Positions 1-6,404 are shown, counted from the first letter of the stretch. The stretch is 15,077 nt of DNA from Baffinella frigidus (GCA_026770585.1 MU646509.1:516153-531229), one strand, 5' to 3'. Notes: generated by a model from the letters alone, not told the origin. A program made the numbers and translations.

Positions 1-116
1 CCTACCGTAGGCCGAGACGTTTTGGTCCTAGGATCCCTCGGCCTACGGTAGGAGGTCCTAGGCAATGCCGTATGCCTAACTACCCCATTTTCAGGCCGTT
101 AGCCTATGAATGTACC
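1..116. repeat. Partial copy of the CCTACGGTAGG inverted-repeat element
   Basis: CCTACCGTAGG and its inverse CCTACGGTAGG occur at 1-11 and about 43-53. The stretch ends with CTAACTACCCCATTTT and GTTAGCCTATGAA, which match the right end of the complete hairpin at 5150-5280. The left part lies outside the window or is lost. I see no coding potential. Confidence 0.6.
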
Positions 117-219
117 GAGGGGAGCTGAACTGAGCGCGCGCGAGGACAGATGGAAGAAAAGATCGGGGCTTGGGGTTCAGGGTTCAGGGTTGAGAGTTGA
201 ATCTTGGGGTCTGTGGTTT

Positions 220-466
220 GGGCCCGGCGTGGCGTTCCACTCGAGGCTAGAAATGGGACCATTTAAAATGCGGGGTTGTTAGATTTAGTACCAGTCACTG
301 GCAGGTTTGGTCACGTTGCTGGGGGAATTCCCCCAGCAACGTGACCAAACGCCCCTATTTGTGTGAAAATTACTACACGTCTCTTTTTTTTCTTCACTTG
401 TAAAAGAATCCCAGTTTTAAAATGGTCACATTTCTAGCCTCGAGTGGTTCGATGACGATCCGCAGA
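220..466 (+). pseudogene. Decayed copy of gene A exon 1, split by a transposon
   Basis: Bases 220-237 (GGGCCCGGCGTGGCGTTC) match the middle of the intact exon at 1735-1848. After the transposon at 238-446 and its target copy, the match resumes at 451 with GATGACGATCCGCA, against ACCGACGAGTCGCA in the intact exon. Joined over the insertion the frame reads VAFDDDPQ against VAFTDESH. The upstream exon part is replaced by degenerate GGGTTCA repeats (about 170-200). This is a fragment, not a working exon. Confidence 0.6.
238..446. mobile_element. MITE, CACTCGAGG family, copy 1
   Basis: The element has inverted ends CACTCGAGGCTAG / CTAGCCTCGAGTG and is flanked by the 4-bp duplication GTTC (234-237 and 447-450). 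The intact paralogous exon at 1735-1848 shows the empty site. Inside, 305-350 is a perfect 46-nt palindrome centred on GAATTC, followed by GAAAATTACTACACG, a core shared with the other 4-bp family. There is no transposase, so it is non-autonomous. Confidence 0.85.
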
Positions 467-469
467 TCC

Positions 470-658
470 CACTCGAGAATGCTGGAGGGACCTATTCATA
501 TGTGGGATTTTAAAATTCTGTACCAGGATAAGGTGTTCCAACCTCGTGACTGGTCAATGTATGGCTAGGTACGTGACCAATCAACGAAACTTACTACACG
601 AATGACCGCTTTTAAACGCACATCGGTTGTAAATAGGCCCCTCTAGCACTCTCGTGTG
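470..658. mobile_element. MITE, CACTCGAGG family, diverged copy 2
   Basis: The left end reads CACTCGAGAATGCTGGAGGG. The right end, inverted, reads CACACGAGAGTGCTAGAGGG. The interior holds CAACGAAACTTACTACACGAA, the shared core. Flanking 4-mers (ATCC and GTGC) do not match, so the target duplication is not verified. The right-end sequence TGTAAATAGG...CTCGTGTG recurs as a fragment at 13274-13305. Confidence 0.65.
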
Positions 659-689
659 GTGCGTGGAGGGTTCGGGGTGGAGAGCTGAG

Positions 690-830
690 CGTCGAGTGTT
701 GCGCGTTCGGGGTTGAGGGTTGAGCGCTGAGTAGGGTGTGCAGGGTGTAGGGTGTCGGGTGTAGGGTGTAGGGTGTAGGGTGTAGGGTGTGGGGTGCAGA
801 GTATAGGGTGTAGGGTGCTGGGCCTTGACA
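690..830. repeat. Degenerate telomere-like tandem repeat (GGGTGTA)n
   Basis: Tandem GGGTGTA/GGGTTGA units run on the + strand, the opposite orientation to the CCCTAAA tracts at 14.4-14.8 kb. It ends just before CTCCTAAACCAG|GTGGAAG, the decayed exon copy at 843. Long open frames on the minus strand here (Thr-Leu-His-Pro repeats) are translations of the satellite, not genes. Confidence 0.75.
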
Positions 831-842
831 CTCCTAAACCAG

Positions 843-905
843 GTGGAAGACACCATCGGGCCAATTGCGTTCACAGACGGCTCTCTCGCTCTGCCTTTTC
901 TCGCT
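843..905 (+). pseudogene. Decayed copy of gene A exon 1
   Basis: An acceptor-like CCTAAACCAG precedes GTGGAAGACACCATCGGGCC, which matches the start of the intact exon at 1735 (GTGGAGGACACGATCGGGCC). The frame reads VEDTIGPIAFTDGSLAL against VEDTIGPGVAFTDESHGL. The similarity dissolves into CTCTGCCTCTTCTC repeats after about 905. It is probably a nonfunctional exon duplicate. Confidence 0.65.
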
Positions 906-921
906 CTGCCTCTTCTCTCTG

Positions 922-1016
922 CACCGAGGCTAAGATTTCACTGCAATATCGAGGCTAAGATTTCACTGCTATATCAAGGCTAAGATTGCACTATATCGAG
1001 GCTCAGATTGCACATT
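922..1016 (+). repeat. Tandem repeat, unit about 22-25 bp
   Basis: Four imperfect units of CGAGGCTAAGATTKCACT preceded by ATAT. A shorter version with two units lies at 2768-2805. In both places an ACCAAAACGT stretch follows within 40 bp, so a larger block was copied. Confidence 0.75.
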
Positions 1017-1088
1017 CCACTCCGAAGACAGCACCAAAACGTTTGTTCAAATCGAATCTGCTCCCGCATTAAATCAGGTGGAAGGGAA

Positions 1089-1169
1089 GGACCCTATAGT
1101 AGGCCTATGCCTAGGGCCCTATGGTGGTTCTAGGGGGGGAGACGGTTTCTTATGAGCGAGGTACCCCTG
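1089..1169. mobile_element. TA-target MITE (CAGGGGTACC family), left end missing
   Basis: The right terminus is TTATGAGCGAGGTACCCCTG followed by TA, and the interior is CCTATGCCTAGGGCCC. The left CAGGGG end is absent. The sequence continues directly into the 1170-1530 repeat, just as the complete copy at 6197-6314 abuts the inverted duplicate, so the two were copied together. Confidence 0.75.
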
Positions 1170-1530
1170 TAGCTGCGGCGAGGCCAACGGCCACCTTTAC
1201 CATTGCACGCCACGAAGCTTCACCAATCGGGTTTCACATCCCAAATTCTAGCCACGCCTCAGTTAAACTGGGCTGCTCATTAAATCAACTCAAGAGCTCT
1301 TTGTACTGGAGCGTTTGTACGGCGTCCTGATTTAAATGTATTTAATAAGGCGCCCAGATTAACTGAGGCGGAGCTAGAAATTACTAGAAAGTGTAGGAGG
1401 TGGAGTTAGAATCCATCCAGAAAATGCTCGTGTGAGCGGCCGACACGGGGTACCGTAAGTGGCACAATGCGTCGAGCATGTGCGGCGCTGACGCTGGTTG
1501 TTTGGCAATAAATTACCAATCTCTCTTCCG
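1170..1530 (+). repeat. Long repeat, inverted duplicate of 5836-6196
   Basis: About 360 bp are nearly identical to the reverse complement of 5836-6196. The first half holds an inverted repeat ending CTAGC...GCCTCAGTTAA (about 1253-1376). The second half (1395-1530) is a unit running from GTGGAGTTAGAATCC to GGCAATAAATTACC that also stands alone at 7146-7285 (+) and 6405-6533 (-). No protein family is recognised. Confidence 0.8.
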
Positions 1531-1630
1531 GGACAACCAAATGGACAGCGTCACTGATGGAAGATGAGACACCTCCATCCGAACGGGTCAGAGTCCCGCC
1601 TCTTGGCTAACGAGGGCACGTTTTGTTCAG

Positions 1631-1722
1631 GTGGCATCTGAATCAGTTCCCTAATTAGCGTGTCTCATTTAATTAGGACGCCTAAGTAAGTTTACTATGC
1701 CCTAACTAATCTCTCAATTACC
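1631..1722. repeat. Half copy of the CTGAATCAG inverted-repeat element
   Basis: CTGAATCAGTTCCCTAATTAG and a downstream TTTAATTAGGACGCCTAA are the reverse complement of the right half of the palindromic element at 4263-4373. It lies in the region before gene A exon 1. Confidence 0.6.
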
Positions 1723-1734
1723 AATCTCTCCCAG

Positions 1735-1848
1735 GTGGAGGACACGATCGGGCCCGGGGTGGCGTTCACCGACGAGTCGCACGGGCTGGTCTCGCTGTGC
1801 CTCTTCACGCGCTGCGCCATCGGGATGTCCTTCGACCACAATTGCGAG
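1735..1848 (+). CDS. Gene A, first recognised exon (38 codons), product unknown
   Basis: A GC-rich open segment starts after ACCAATCTCTCCCAG (pyrimidine tract plus CAG acceptor) and ends at TGCGAG|GTCC, which fits a phase-0 intron. It begins VEDTIGPGVAF and ends MSFDHNCE. At least three decayed copies nearby keep the same frame, which supports a real exon. Exon 2 at 3383 starts GTGACG, so the joined frame is continuous (NCE-VTV). Cysteines recur (LCLFTRC, HNC), but I recognise no family. The start codon and earlier exons are not identified. Confidence 0.6.
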
Positions 1849-1873
1849 GTCCTTCAACCACACCCCCTGCTTT

Positions 1874-2017
1874 TCATAGGAAAACGGTTGTAATTTACAA
1901 CTTTATGGCAATGAAATTTACTACACATAATGAGTTTTACTAGTAATATTAAAGCAAACGTGTAGTATTTTTTTCGTTGATTGCCAAGGTTTTAAATCAA
2001 AAACCGTTTTCATTTGA
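1874..2017. mobile_element. Palindromic 140-bp MITE, copy in gene A intron 1
   Basis: It runs from TCATAGGAAAACGG to CCGTTTTCATTTGA. The inner core is CAATGAAATTTACTACAC...GTGTAGTATTTTTTTCG, with a loop containing ACTAGTAATATTAAAGC. The left outer arm carries its own small palindrome TTGTAATTTACAA. Flanking 4-mers CTTT and GATT do not match, so the target duplication has decayed. It begins 25 bp after the donor of gene A exon 1. Confidence 0.8.
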
Positions 2018-2109
2018 GATTCTGGGACCCTCGTCGTGCACGTGCATAGGGGAGGAGCATAGGCTAGCTCTGCCTCACTCGGTTTGGCTCGCGGACTATT
2101 CGTAAGTTG

Positions 2110-2192
2110 ACATATGCTGGGTGTGTGGTACAAACCCGTCAACTTTCGAGTGGACATATGCTGGGTGTGTGGTACAAACCCGTCAACTTTCG
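2110..2192 (+). repeat. 44-bp tandem duplication
   Basis: Two units start with ACATATGCTGGGTGTGTGG (2110 and 2154), each ending near CCCGTCAACTTTCG. Flanking AAGTTGAC and GTCAACTT are inverse, so each unit can also form a hairpin. Confidence 0.85.
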
Positions 2193-2495
2193 CTCTGCCT
2201 CTTCTCGCGCTGCGCTATCGGCATCTCCTTCGACCACCCACTCGAGGCTGGAAGAGGGAGTATTTGAAATGTGGGGTTGTTGAAATTTGTACCAGTCACG
2301 GGCGGGCTTGGTCACGTATCTGGGGGAATTCCCCCAGCGGGCTTGGTCACGTATCTGGGGGAATTCCCCCAGATACGTGACCAAACGCAACTATTTATGT
2401 GAAAATTACTACACATCGATCCACTGGTAAAGGACTTGTAGAGTCAAAAACTTTTAAAATAGTCACATTTCTAGCCTCGAGTGGACAGCTGCCAG
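2190..2495 (+). pseudogene. Copy of gene A exon 1 (3' half), split by a MITE
   Basis: Bases 2190-2236 (CTCTGCCTCTTCTCGCGC and on to CTTCGACCAC) match 1796-1841 of the intact exon. After the MITE at 2239-2483 the remainder GACAGCTGCCAG continues to the exon end, reading D-S-C-Q against H-N-C-E. The exon end CAG|GTG is then occupied by another MITE at 2499-2637. It is a duplicate exon hit twice and is probably not translated. Confidence 0.6.
2239..2483. mobile_element. MITE, CACTCGAGG family, copy 3
   Basis: The ends are CACTCGAGGCTGG and CTAGCCTCGAGTG. The central palindrome GGTCACGTATCTGGGGG/CCCCCAGATACGTGACC is preceded by a partial duplicate of its left arm. The core GAAAATTACTACACA is present. 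The flanks CACC/GACA suggest a damaged 4-bp target duplication inside the exon copy. Confidence 0.8.
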
Positions 2496-2498
2496 GTG

Positions 2499-2637
2499 TA
2501 TCCAGGGAAACCTTTTTTTCTTTCATTTCCTTGCAACGAAAATTACCACACCAATCTTCAATGTTACTAGCAAGAACGAATTGTGTAGCAATTTTCGTTG
2601 CCAGGAAATGAAAGAAAAACAGGTTTCCCCGGATAAA
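2499..2637. mobile_element. Palindromic 140-bp MITE, GGTG target, introner-like
   Basis: The arms are TATCCAGGGAAACC / GGTTTCCCCGGATAAA, and the inner core is CAACGAAAATTACCACACC...GTGTAGCAATTTTCGTTG. The target duplication GGTG lies at 2495-2498 and 2638-2641. The insertion sits at the 3' end of an exon copy, so 2496-2638 reads GT...AG, a possible 143-nt intron made of the element plus one target copy. The arm type matches the copy at 12796-12935. Confidence 0.85.
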
Positions 2638-2689
2638 GGTGCTCAGGGGGGACGCACGACTAGTCGCCAGAAGAAAAAATGCGTTGTTT

Positions 2690-2945
2690 TTACGGATCGA
2701 AACCAACATGGCCGCTGTGTATGTCCTTTTTCATGCAGGCCTTGCAAGACTAGGGCCTCATCGCCGATGTCGAGGCTAAGATCGCACTATATCGAGGCTT
2801 TCCACCCTGCAGGCAGCACCAAAACGTGGGTTTCAACGCACAGGGACGCACCCGCAAGAACTCGGTAGGAGAAATGCGTTGTTTTTACGGATCGAAAATA
2901 TGGCCGCCGTGTATGTCCTTCCATGCAGGCCTTGTAAGAGTACGA
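2690..2945 (+). repeat. Direct repeat pair with CGTTGTTTTTACGGATCGAA
   Basis: About 65 bp at 2681-2750 recur at 2875-2942. Both hold CGTTGTTTTTACGGATCGAA, ATGGCCGC, GTGTATGTCC and CATGCAGGCCTTG. A shorter relative (GCGGATCGAAACTAACATGG) is at 4196-4216. Short ORFs here follow the repeats and have no recognisable product. Confidence 0.7.
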
Positions 2946-2964
2946 CCTCATCGCCCGACGCACA

Positions 2965-3003
2965 GAGACGCTTTTTCCTACCGCGAGAACGCGGTAGGAG
3001 ACA
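2965..3003. repeat. Small hairpin CCTACCGCG/CGCGGTAGG
   Basis: CCTACCGCGAGAACGCGGTAGG is a 9-bp stem with a 4-nt loop, followed by AGACAATTGGCCAATT. A one-sided relative, AACTCGGTAGGAGA, is at 2861-2874. Confidence 0.5.
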
Positions 3004-3105
3004 ATTGGCCAATTTCTACACAATGCAGAGACGCCCTTCTTAAAAGAGGGTTTTAGGAAAAGGCCAACTGCATCCTCGTGTGGTTCCTGGCGCAACCCCC
3101 GCCTC

Positions 3106-3390
3106 ATTCTCGCCGTGGAACCAACCCCTCCAGGGTCAGTCAACCCACGTACGCCTCCCGGGTTTTGCCTGTGACGCTACCCGGGTTTTGCCTGTGCAAG
3201 TGACACGTAGTTCGAGCCCTCTCTGGACGCCTTAAGTTTATGGTCCGACGTCATACGTTCAATAAAAGTCTCTTCTTCTCTGCAGGTGACGGTTCGCGGT
3301 TCTCACCCCGCCAGGGTCAGTTAACCCCCGTACGCCTCCTCCGGGTTTTGCCTGTGACGCTACCCGGATTTTGCCTGTGCAGGTGACGGT
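3106..3390 (+). repeat. Tandem duplication carrying the acceptor region of gene A exon 2
   Basis: Two copies share CCAGGGTCAGT, AACCC, GTACGCCTCC, GGGTTTTGCCTGTGACGC and TTTTGCCTGTGC. The first ends at the decayed exon 2 fragment around 3196-3235. The second ends at the intact exon 2 acceptor (CCTGTGCAG|GTGACGG). A third start, CTTCTCTGCAG|GTGACGGTTCGCGG, lies between them at 3284. Confidence 0.75.
3284..3301 (+). pseudogene. 5' fragment of gene A exon 2
   Basis: After CTTCTTCTCTGCAG the bases GTGACGGTTCGCGGTTC match the first 17 bases of the intact exon 2 at 3383 (GTGACGGTGCGCGGGTG), then similarity stops. It may be a decoy acceptor with exon remnant; a stop-free continuation is not apparent. 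Confidence 0.5.
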
Positions 3391-3472
3391 GCGCGGGTGC
3401 AGCATCGCCGACACGTTCGAGTGCGCGCTCTGGTGCATGCCGGGCGTCGGCGAGGCCACGGTTTCGCTCGAG
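3383..3472 (+). CDS. Gene A, second recognised exon (30 codons), product unknown
   Basis: Flanked by TTTTGCCTGTGCAG acceptor and GAG|GTACTTAC, a good donor. It starts VTVRGCSIADTFECALW and ends VGEATVSLE, with three cysteines. Phase 0 at both ends joins it to the exon at 1735-1848 and to the exon at 7506 (SLE-VVEAP). Two degenerate copies (3196-3235 and 3548-3591) and one 5' fragment lie within 200 bp. No family is recognised. Regular AG|GT borders and frame agreement are the evidence for coding. Confidence 0.6.
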
Positions 3473-3547
3473 GTACTTACCTCATCGGAGAAAAGGTGGT
3501 CTAAAACTCGTTTTCGTAAGTCAATTCCCCTTCAAACATGTCAACTT

Positions 3548-3591
3548 ATGCAGCATCGCCGACAAAAACCGATGCCACGGTTTCGCTTGAG
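3548..3591 (+). pseudogene. Internally deleted copy of gene A exon 2
   Basis: GCAGCATCGCCGACA followed by GATGCCACGGTTTCGCTTGAG|GTGC matches the 5' and 3' parts of the exon at 3383-3472, with the middle (coding TFECALWCMPG) missing. The exon-end AG|GT is kept. Confidence 0.6.
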
Positions 3592-3593
3592 GT

Positions 3594-3728
3594 GCCCCTT
3601 CCACGCCAGATTCTTGGAAGGGGTCGCCGAAAGTCAATTTCTCCTCAAGGCAAGGTTTTCAAAAGTTCACACCCGTATCCTCATACGGTTTGAAAAAATC
3701 AGCCCCCACATCCACTCTGGCGTGGTTA
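3594..3728. mobile_element. Inverted-repeat element, empty-site copy
   Basis: The ends are CTTCCACGCCAGA and TCTGGCGTGGTTACG. The interior TCTTGGAAGGGGTCGCC and CTCCTCAAGGCA match 14095-14160. The related copy at 14080-14357 carries a 140-bp MITE at the position where this one reads CCACTCTGGCGTGG, giving an empty site for that insertion. Confidence 0.65.
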
Positions 3729-4262
3729 CGCCCGCCTCAGAGACAGCGTGCGTTTGTCACGGATCGATCCCATCATTAAAAATATTTAGCCGTTATTGTT
3801 AGTTTTAAAGGAGGATCTCCAGGACAAATCAACTGTCCATCTACGGCTAAATGTTTTTAATTATGAGACGAAATCAAGTGGGACAGAGCTGGGATGCTTT
3901 TGCACCGTCGCCAAGGTGGAAAGGAGAGGGGATGGGAGGGTGGCCCGCCTCTTTGCCCGCCCGCGCCAGGGCAGAAGTGGGATTTTCATACACACTCGTT
4001 CGCAATAGATGGCTCCGACTGGTACACATTCTCATTAAAAGACATTATTGCGCAGGCAAAGAGCTCCAATTCCCATCACTTTTGGCGTGTTTCCCGGGTA
4101 GAATCAACTTTACTCGAACGAATCATCATTTTACTACACGATCTTGAAAACTGAACTTCTGCCGTGGCGCGGCCCAGAGAGAAAGTGCGTTTATTGCGGA
4201 TCGAAACTAACATGGCCACCATATACTCCCCCTGCGGCTCGCACTCTCATCTCGGAAGATTA
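3729..4262. other. Intronic stretch without a supported gene
   Basis: It lies in the long gene A intron. A GC-rich island at about 3885-3975 has an open frame (…CFCTVAKVERRGDGR…), but no flanking splice logic or family was found. CATACACACTCGTTCG (3987-4002) has a relative at 8772-8786. A fragment of the GCGGATCGAAA repeat is at 4196-4216. Nothing else is recognised. Confidence 0.5.
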
Positions 4263-4373
4263 CTGAATCAGCTCCTTTTCAATAGGACATGAATAGAAGA
4301 AATTAGGCGGGGCATAGTAAATTTAATTAGGCCTCCTAATTAAATGAAAACGCCAATTAGGGAACTGATTCAG
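4263..4373. mobile_element. Palindromic element with CTGAATCAG ends
   Basis: CTGAATCAGCTCC at the left mirrors GGGAACTGATTCAG at the right. The interior is AT-rich with TTTAATTAGG/CCTAATTAAA palindromes. A half copy occurs at 1631-1722. It is probably a non-autonomous DNA element; the target duplication is not clear. Confidence 0.6.
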
Positions 4374-4447
4374 TTATCTATCGAGATGAACTCCGTCGCG
4401 AGGTTGCACGCTGCTCTGCACCTCCGCGTGTCACTATCATTCCTGTA

Positions 4448-4612
4448 GGTACTGCGTGCTCTCCTGGGAGAGAGAGAGCGAGAGGGTGTGAGAGACAGTG
4501 GGAGAGGGTGTGTGAGACAGTGGGAGAGGGAGTGTGAGACAGTGGGAGAGGGTGTGAGAGACAGTGGGAGAGGGTGTGCGAGAGGGGGGTAGGTACGGCG
4601 TGCTCTCCTGGG
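4448..4612 (+). repeat. Minisatellite (about 20-bp GACAGTGGGAGAGGGTGTGA) between direct repeats
   Basis: About five units of AGACAGTGGGAGAGGGTGTG with indels occupy 4490-4585. They are bounded by near-identical direct repeats GGTACTGCGTGCTCTCCTGG (4448) and GGTACGGCGTGCTCTCCTGG (4591). Open frames on the minus strand (Ser-Leu-Thr-His-Pro repeats) are translations of the array. Confidence 0.85.
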
Positions 4613-5149
4613 TGCCACCACGTTTCAGGAGGGCACAATGCACCCCAGTGGCTGACATCTGATCGGAATACCTCAGAGACAGCGCCCCAGGACTGGAGAC
4701 TGACATTGAGTCCTCCATCCCCACGCGCGAGAGTCACTCTCTCGGGGTAGTCATCTCTCCCCCGTGGGGTAGGCTACGCTAGACCTGAAGGTGGTCAATC
4801 GCAAAAGTCAACTCCCCAGTGCCGCGAGGTCAACTTTTGGAAGAATAGCCCGTTTTCGGCCTATTCTGTAAGGGTGTCAACTTATGATTGCTCCCGGTCA
4901 CGTCTAAAGTAGTACGACGTGCTCCCCCTCCCACCTCTCATGCAACCACTGCATCCAACCACACGGTGGACTACGGACCTTTCATCAAAAGTCAACTTAA
5001 CCTGTGGGCAGTTAACTTTAAGAATTTTCTCGTACAAATTTGGTCACGTTGCCACTAAATCATGCAGCCTTTGCATCCAAGACGCTGTGCGCGTATTCGT
5101 GTCGAAAGCATCTCTGTCTGCTTCCGTTTTTCGAATTTAATTGGGTAGC
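4613..5149. other. Intronic stretch without a supported gene
   Basis: No exon, RNA or complete element was recognised. Several copies of GTCAACTT or AAGTCAAC occur (about 4808, 4832, 4877, 4990), some in inverse pairs such as AAAGTCAACTCC / GAGGTCAACTTTT. They may be ends of decayed elements. Confidence 0.5.
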
Positions 5150-5280
5150 GGACTAAAAATGGGGTAGTCAGGCCTACGGTATTACCTACGGTAGGCCGTA
5201 GGGTTTTTCGCAGGAGCCCCCCTAGGCCCCTACGGCCTACCGTAGGTAATACCGTAGGCCTAACTACCCCATTTTTAGCC
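5150..5280. mobile_element. Near-perfect hairpin element, GGACTAAAAATGGGGTAG ends
   Basis: Arms of about 60 bp run from GACTAAAAATGGGGTAGTCAG through CCTACGGTATTACCTACGG to the middle, and back with only a few mismatches. A partial copy lies at 1-116. CTTACGGTATAAAATACCGTAGGG at 8597-8620 is a smaller relative. No coding content. Confidence 0.8.
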
Positions 5281-5329
5281 TATGAAATTGCGTTTCCGTG
5301 CATGGAGGAGGGGTTGGTGCGGGCAGATT

Positions 5330-5470
5330 TTATGCCGAAACACTTTTAATTTAAATGTTTTGGGCAAGGAAATTTACTACACACAATATTTTTTACTAGT
5401 ATTATTAAAGCATTCGTGTAGTAATTTTGATTGATTCCAAATGTTTTAAATCAAAAGTGTTTGCATGTGA
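5330..5470. mobile_element. Palindromic 140-bp MITE, GATT target
   Basis: The ends are TTATGCCGAAACAC / GTGTTTGCATGTGA, flanked by GATT (5326-5329 and 5471-5474). The inner core is GGAAATTTACTACACAC...GTGTAGTAATTTTGATTG, with loop ACTAGTATTATTAAAGC. The left arm holds the small palindrome TTTAATTTAAA. Confidence 0.85.
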
Positions 5471-5476
5471 GATTAC

Positions 5477-5534
5477 AATGCGTTTCCGTCAACTTACGCG
5501 TGTCGAATGCGTTTCCGTCAACTTACGCGTGTCG
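5477..5534 (+). repeat. 29-bp perfect tandem duplication
   Basis: Two identical units of AATGCGTTTCCGTCAACTTA plus CGCGTGTCG follow immediately after the MITE target copy. CGTTTCCGTGCATGG at 5291 is related to the unit start, on the other side of the same MITE. Confidence 0.9.
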
Positions 5535-5665
5535 ACTACATTTGCAGGGGAATACAGTGGACGGGTTGTTGTGGGCGGATTACAAGCGGCCGTCGAAGCT
5601 AAAGCTACGCCTCAACAACTTCAATGAAACCTTCCCAGACCAATGGAAGGAGGTGTCCCCCGCTT

Positions 5666-5806
5666 TAATCTCCATAGAAGTATTAATTAATTGCTTTTGG
5701 GCAACGAAAATTGCTACACAATTTGCTCATAAAAGTAATGGTGAAGCATTTGTGTGGTAAATTTCGTTGCGCCAAGAGCAATTGATTAATACTTTTGTAG
5801 AGATGA
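5666..5806. mobile_element. Palindromic 140-bp MITE, GCTT target
   Basis: The ends are TAATCTCCATAGAAG / CTTTTGTAGAGATGA, flanked by GCTT (5662-5665 and 5807-5810). The core is CAACGAAAATTGCTACACAA...TTGTGTGGTAAATTTCGTTG. The arms include the palindrome ATTAATTAAT. This arm type is seen once in the window. Confidence 0.85.
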
Positions 5807-5835
5807 GCTTCCTCCAGACCATCGCTACTTTCTAG

Positions 5836-6196
5836 TGAGAGAGAGATTTGTAATTTATTGCCGAACAACCAGCGTCAGCGCCGCACATGCTACGCATTGT
5901 GCCACTTACGGTACCCCGTGTCGGCCGCTCATACGAGCATTTTCTGGATGGATTCTAACTCCACCTCTTACACTTTCTAGTAATTTCTAGCTCCGCCTCA
6001 GTTAACCTGGGCGCCTTATTAAGTACATTTAAATCAGGACGCCGTACAAACGCTCCAGTACAAAGAGCTTCTGAGTTGATTTAATGAGCAGCCCAGATTA
6101 ACTCTGGCATGGCTAGAATTTGGGATGTGAAACCCGATTGGTGAAGCTTCTCGTGGCGTGCAATGGTAAAGGTGGCCATTGGCCTCGCCGCAGCTA
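5836..6196 (-). repeat. Inverted duplicate of the 1170-1530 repeat
   Basis: The reverse complement matches 1170-1530 at high identity, including TTACTAGAAAGTG, the CTAGC/GCCTCAGTTAA inverted repeat and the GTGGAGTTAGAATCC unit. It is adjacent to a complete TA-target MITE at 6197-6314. Confidence 0.8.
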
Positions 6197-6314
6197 CAGG
6201 GGTACCTCGCTCATAAGAAACCGCCCCCCCCCCATAGAACCACCATAGGGCCCTAGGCATAGGCCTACCGTAGGGTCCTAGGGGGGGGCAGTTTCTTATG
6301 AGCGAGGTACCCCT
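6197..6314. mobile_element. TA-target MITE (CAGGGGTACC family), complete
   Basis: The termini are CAGGGGTACCTCGCTCATAAG and its inverse, flanked by TA (6195-6196 and 6315-6316). The interior is C/G homopolymer tracts around CCTAGGCATAGGCC. The TA target and CAGGGG ends resemble the Tc1/mariner (pogo or Stowaway-like) group; this class is inferred, as there is no transposase. Confidence 0.85.
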
Positions 6315-6404
6315 GTACACTGCACCGTGGCTTGGCGGGACATGCCTTCATTGCACCAGCTTGGAGAAACCTGCCTGCGTTGCGCTGGTGACGTCGAACG
6401 AAGA

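Noticed and set aside
581-874. Minus-strand ORF with Thr-Leu-His-Pro-Thr-Pro-Tyr repeats
   Set aside because: It is the translation of the degenerate telomere-like satellite at 690-830; both overlapping frames are open for the same reason.
3885-3980. GC-rich island as a further exon of gene A
   Set aside because: The frame is open, but there is no good acceptor and donor in a phase matching exons 2 and 3, and no duplicate copy supports it.
4370-4737. Minus-strand ORFs with Ser-Leu-Thr-His-Pro-Leu-Pro repeats
   Set aside because: They are translations of the 20-bp minisatellite.
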